Origin: Desulfogranum japonicum DSM 18378
Lineage (GTDB): Bacteria; Desulfobacterota; Desulfobulbia; Desulfobulbales; Desulfobulbaceae
Direction of reading: 5' to 3'
Assembly: GCF_000429945.1 (NCBI RefSeq)
Contig: NZ_AUCV01000020.1
Coordinates: forward strand, 49,028 to 113,027
Length of the DNA stretch: 64,000 bases
The position numbers and the translations under genes are program-made. Below are positions 63,888 to 64,000 of the stretch, in pieces. The notes under the pieces are model-generated. The model did no database searches, was not told where the DNA came from, and was given only the letters and a program-made list of their open reading frames with translations. Within the stretch, counting starts at the first letter, position 1. Every line of letters starts with the position of its first letter.

Positions 63888-64000
63888 AGACACTCCTTGC
63901 CGAAACAAAAACGCATAGCGTGGACGGCCTCGTTGAGGCTTTGATCTTTGAAAACTGAATAGTAAACAAGCGGGCCAAAGAGTGCACAGCACTCAAAAAG
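63888..64000 (+). other. probable rRNA operon leader (16S lies beyond the window)
   Basis: After P2 the sequence TTGATCTTTGAAAACTGAAT (63941-63960) resembles the boxA-bearing leader before 16S rRNA genes of many bacteria. It is followed by an AGAGTGC...GCACTC hairpin at the window end. No 16S sequence is yet reached. Confidence 0.6.

Overview
The window looks like the chromosome of an anaerobic Desulfobacterota bacterium, most likely of the Desulfobulbales (sulfate-reducing or sulfur-disproportionating). This is inferred from the gene content: an HdrA-MvhD flavoprotein, a HesB/IscA-type selenoprotein with an in-frame UGA, a fused CobA-HemD, a PGM-like protein beside homoserine dehydrogenase, and many small proteins without obvious homologues. 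Most genes are chromosomal housekeeping genes in short operons. No phage, CRISPR array or complete IS was seen.

Layout. 0.4-8 kb: a small ORF, hdrA-mvhD, a radical SAM gene bracketed by two inverted copies of a MITE-like repeat, a nucleoside transporter, a small membrane protein and an HU/IHF gene, in a region unusually rich in short dispersed repeats. 8-11.3 kb (minus strand): homoserine dehydrogenase, a PGM-like candidate homoserine kinase, a YbgC thioesterase, then an initiator tRNA with its own promoter and terminator. 11.7-17.3 kb: adk, gmhA, a deoxyhypusine-synthase-like protein, hemC, cobA-hemD and a CULT (cereblon-like) protein. 17.4-25.7 kb: a glycosyltransferase, envelope proteins (lipoprotein, beta-barrel, FG-GAP protein, porin) and a receiver-GAF-histidine kinase. 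25.9-35.1 kb: nine tightly packed genes joining a HEAT protein, a DinG-type helicase and a prenyl synthase to two deacetylases, three glycosyltransferases and a histidine phosphatase. 35.5-47 kb: ispH, then five genes for a LolD/FtsX-type ABC transporter. Its large subunit carries a PA domain and a degenerate M28 peptidase domain, and the last two genes encode OPT-like membrane proteins. 47.2-58.5 kb: an AAA-SPOR protein, zwf, aat, a long RelA/SpoT homologue with an apparently dead synthetase, rnr, a coiled-coil membrane protein and trmJ. 58.5-64 kb: an Nth-like glycosylase, the selenoprotein, clpB, a small conserved protein, and tandem promoters with a leader that probably start an rRNA operon beyond the window edge.

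The most interesting items are the pseudo-M28/FtsX/OPT operon, the CULT protein with the exact tri-tryptophan spacing of cereblon, the HesB selenoprotein with a visible bacterial SECIS hairpin, the hydrolase-only RelA/SpoT protein, and several families of short inverted-repeat elements, one pair of which flanks a single gene. All family assignments are from reading the sequence and from memory; no database search was possible.
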